Below, one piece after another: positions 63,121-64,000 of a stretch of DNA of 64,000 nucleotides; the stretch's first letter is position 1; each line of letters starts with the position of its first letter. A program made the position numbers and the translations under genes. A model generated the notes under the pieces. The model was not told where the DNA came from. It did not search any database and saw nothing but the letters and a program-made list of their open reading frames with translations. Origin of the DNA: Phyllobacteriaceae bacterium (GTDB lineage: Bacteria; Pseudomonadota; Alphaproteobacteria; Rhizobiales; Rhizobiaceae); assembly GCA_016711085.1 (NCBI GenBank), contig JADJTR010000012.1, positions 546,140-610,139 on the forward strand. Reading direction: 5' to 3'.

Positions 63121-64000
63121 GTACGGGTGCAACCAGCGCCGGGCAAGTTCCCCACGAGTCACCAATCAGGCAGCGCGCTGGCGGCGCGATGGATGCCGTG
63201 CCCGGTCGCGCCCACTTTGGCGCGCGCTCGACAGCCGGCCGGGTAACGCCTGGGCCTGAAACCAGCCGCGTCGCGCCGTCACTGACAGCAAGGCGACGGT
63301 TGCGCAATCTCGCCGGTGCTCGGTGGCGCACGACCGCCGGCCTGCTCGGATCGCGGTCTCCTGCCCGGCATGTCACAACGCCCAGCCTTCCTGTCGGGCA
63401 ATGGCGTCGATCGTTTGATCGTAGCGCTCGCAGCACCGCAATGTCTCGGCGCGGTGGTGCCGCTCGCCGGGGTATCAATACCGCCCTGATCCCGGAAGCG
63501 GCGGGAGCATCTGCTCTTTCTCCGCAGCGCCAAACCGGTGATGGCGTTGCGCGGAAGACGCGAAGCCAGTTGGCAGGGAGCTTATCATGCCGGAACTCGC
63601 CGGCGCAAGCATCTCGTACTGACGCAGGAGCGGCAGGCGGGGGCGATAACGCTGTTTTCGATGGTGGAACTGGCTTGGGATGGCTCGTCCGCCAATGCTC
63701 GACCCACGCCGCCGTCAGCGGCGATACAATCGCGAAAATTCTGTTCACGTCGGCTCGTCGTCCGACCCGAAGGCGTGATCACCACGCTGATATTGCGTCA
63801 GCCGGGGCCCAGATCGCGGCCGCTTGGCCTTTTCACCCGCGCCGCCCGCCAGGCTCAACGACTGGCTGCCGTGGAACCACGTTTTCGGCGGCAGCCTAGG
63901 ATATCAACCTCGTTCTCGCCCACGGCAGGACGCTGACCATCTTACCGTAAACCGACCATCGGCGGTTGCCGCCACGCTGCTGAAACATTCGCGACCGGCC
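63121..64000 (+). pseudogene. Feruloyl-CoA synthase-like acyl-CoA ligase (partial, many frameshifts, 3' end outside window)
   Basis: No long frame is clean, but fragments follow feruloyl-CoA synthase order: FLSGNGVDRLIVALAAPQC, LGAVVPLAGVSIPP, then KILFTS with SSDPKGVITT (phosphate loop) near 63740-63785, AGAQIAAAWPF near 63800, and NDWLPWNHVFGGSLGY near 63855-63905, ending LTI around 63940. DWLPWNHxFGG is the most telling segment. The start is not identified. It would form CoA esters of hydroxycinnamates. The gene runs off the window. Confidence 0.6.

Overview
The window looks like chromosome from a GC-rich alphaproteobacterium, most likely of the Rhizobiales/Hyphomicrobiales. The support is gene content: a chvE-gguAB sugar transporter with a divergent GbpR-like LysR gene, a DUF3768 gene, liv-type ABC operons and many catabolic SDR/AMP-ligase genes. 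The assignment is inference.

Positions 1-10544 are the right end of a mobile island. The 3' half of a tRNA-Gln(CTG) gene (10501-10544) next to a tyrosine integrase marks its right attachment site. The island carries a Gabija-like defence pair (GajB helicase cut by the window edge, GajA nuclease), a large serine recombinase coupled to a 48-aa gene and a TraG/VirD4-like ATPase, a small XRE / RuvC-fold / DUF3768 unit, and an AT-rich DUF4145 + HEPN-like pair.

From 11 kb onward the DNA is catabolic. (a) 11.1-19.8 kb: acyl-CoA ligase, SDR, LivJGFHM-type transporter and hydrolase, divergent from a PAS-LuxR regulator. (b) 20.5-25.0 kb: GntR and a Gfo/Idh oxidoreductase, divergent from an SsuD-like monooxygenase, an aldo/keto reductase and a flavin reductase, which resembles an oxidative C-S cleavage (sulfo-SMO-like) set. 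(c) 25.0-37.8 kb: an unsaturated-uronate locus with LacI, GH88/GH105, KduI, an unrecognised 843-aa protein, a CUT1 ABC transporter, an esterase-like hydrolase, KduD and a KdgK-like kinase. (d) 38.0-51.8 kb: an aromatic locus with TetR, a flavin monooxygenase, a pyrogallol transhydroxylase/resorcinol hydroxylase-like molybdenum enzyme, an extradiol dioxygenase, a FAH-family enzyme, an acyl-CoA ligase, FMN reductase, OYE and two VOC proteins. (e) 51.9-62.0 kb: a ChvE-GguAB transporter with lactonase, dehydratase, sugar dehydrogenase, DgoK and a DapA-family aldolase, for non-phosphorylative aldose oxidation, facing a LysR gene. (f) 62.3-64.0 kb: a crotonase followed by a feruloyl-CoA-synthase-like gene cut by the window edge.

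Several otherwise intact genes carry one extra base in a short homopolymer. From about 57.3 kb to the right end the frame breaks are dense. Both patterns look more like sequence or assembly error than decay, but this cannot be settled from the sequence alone.
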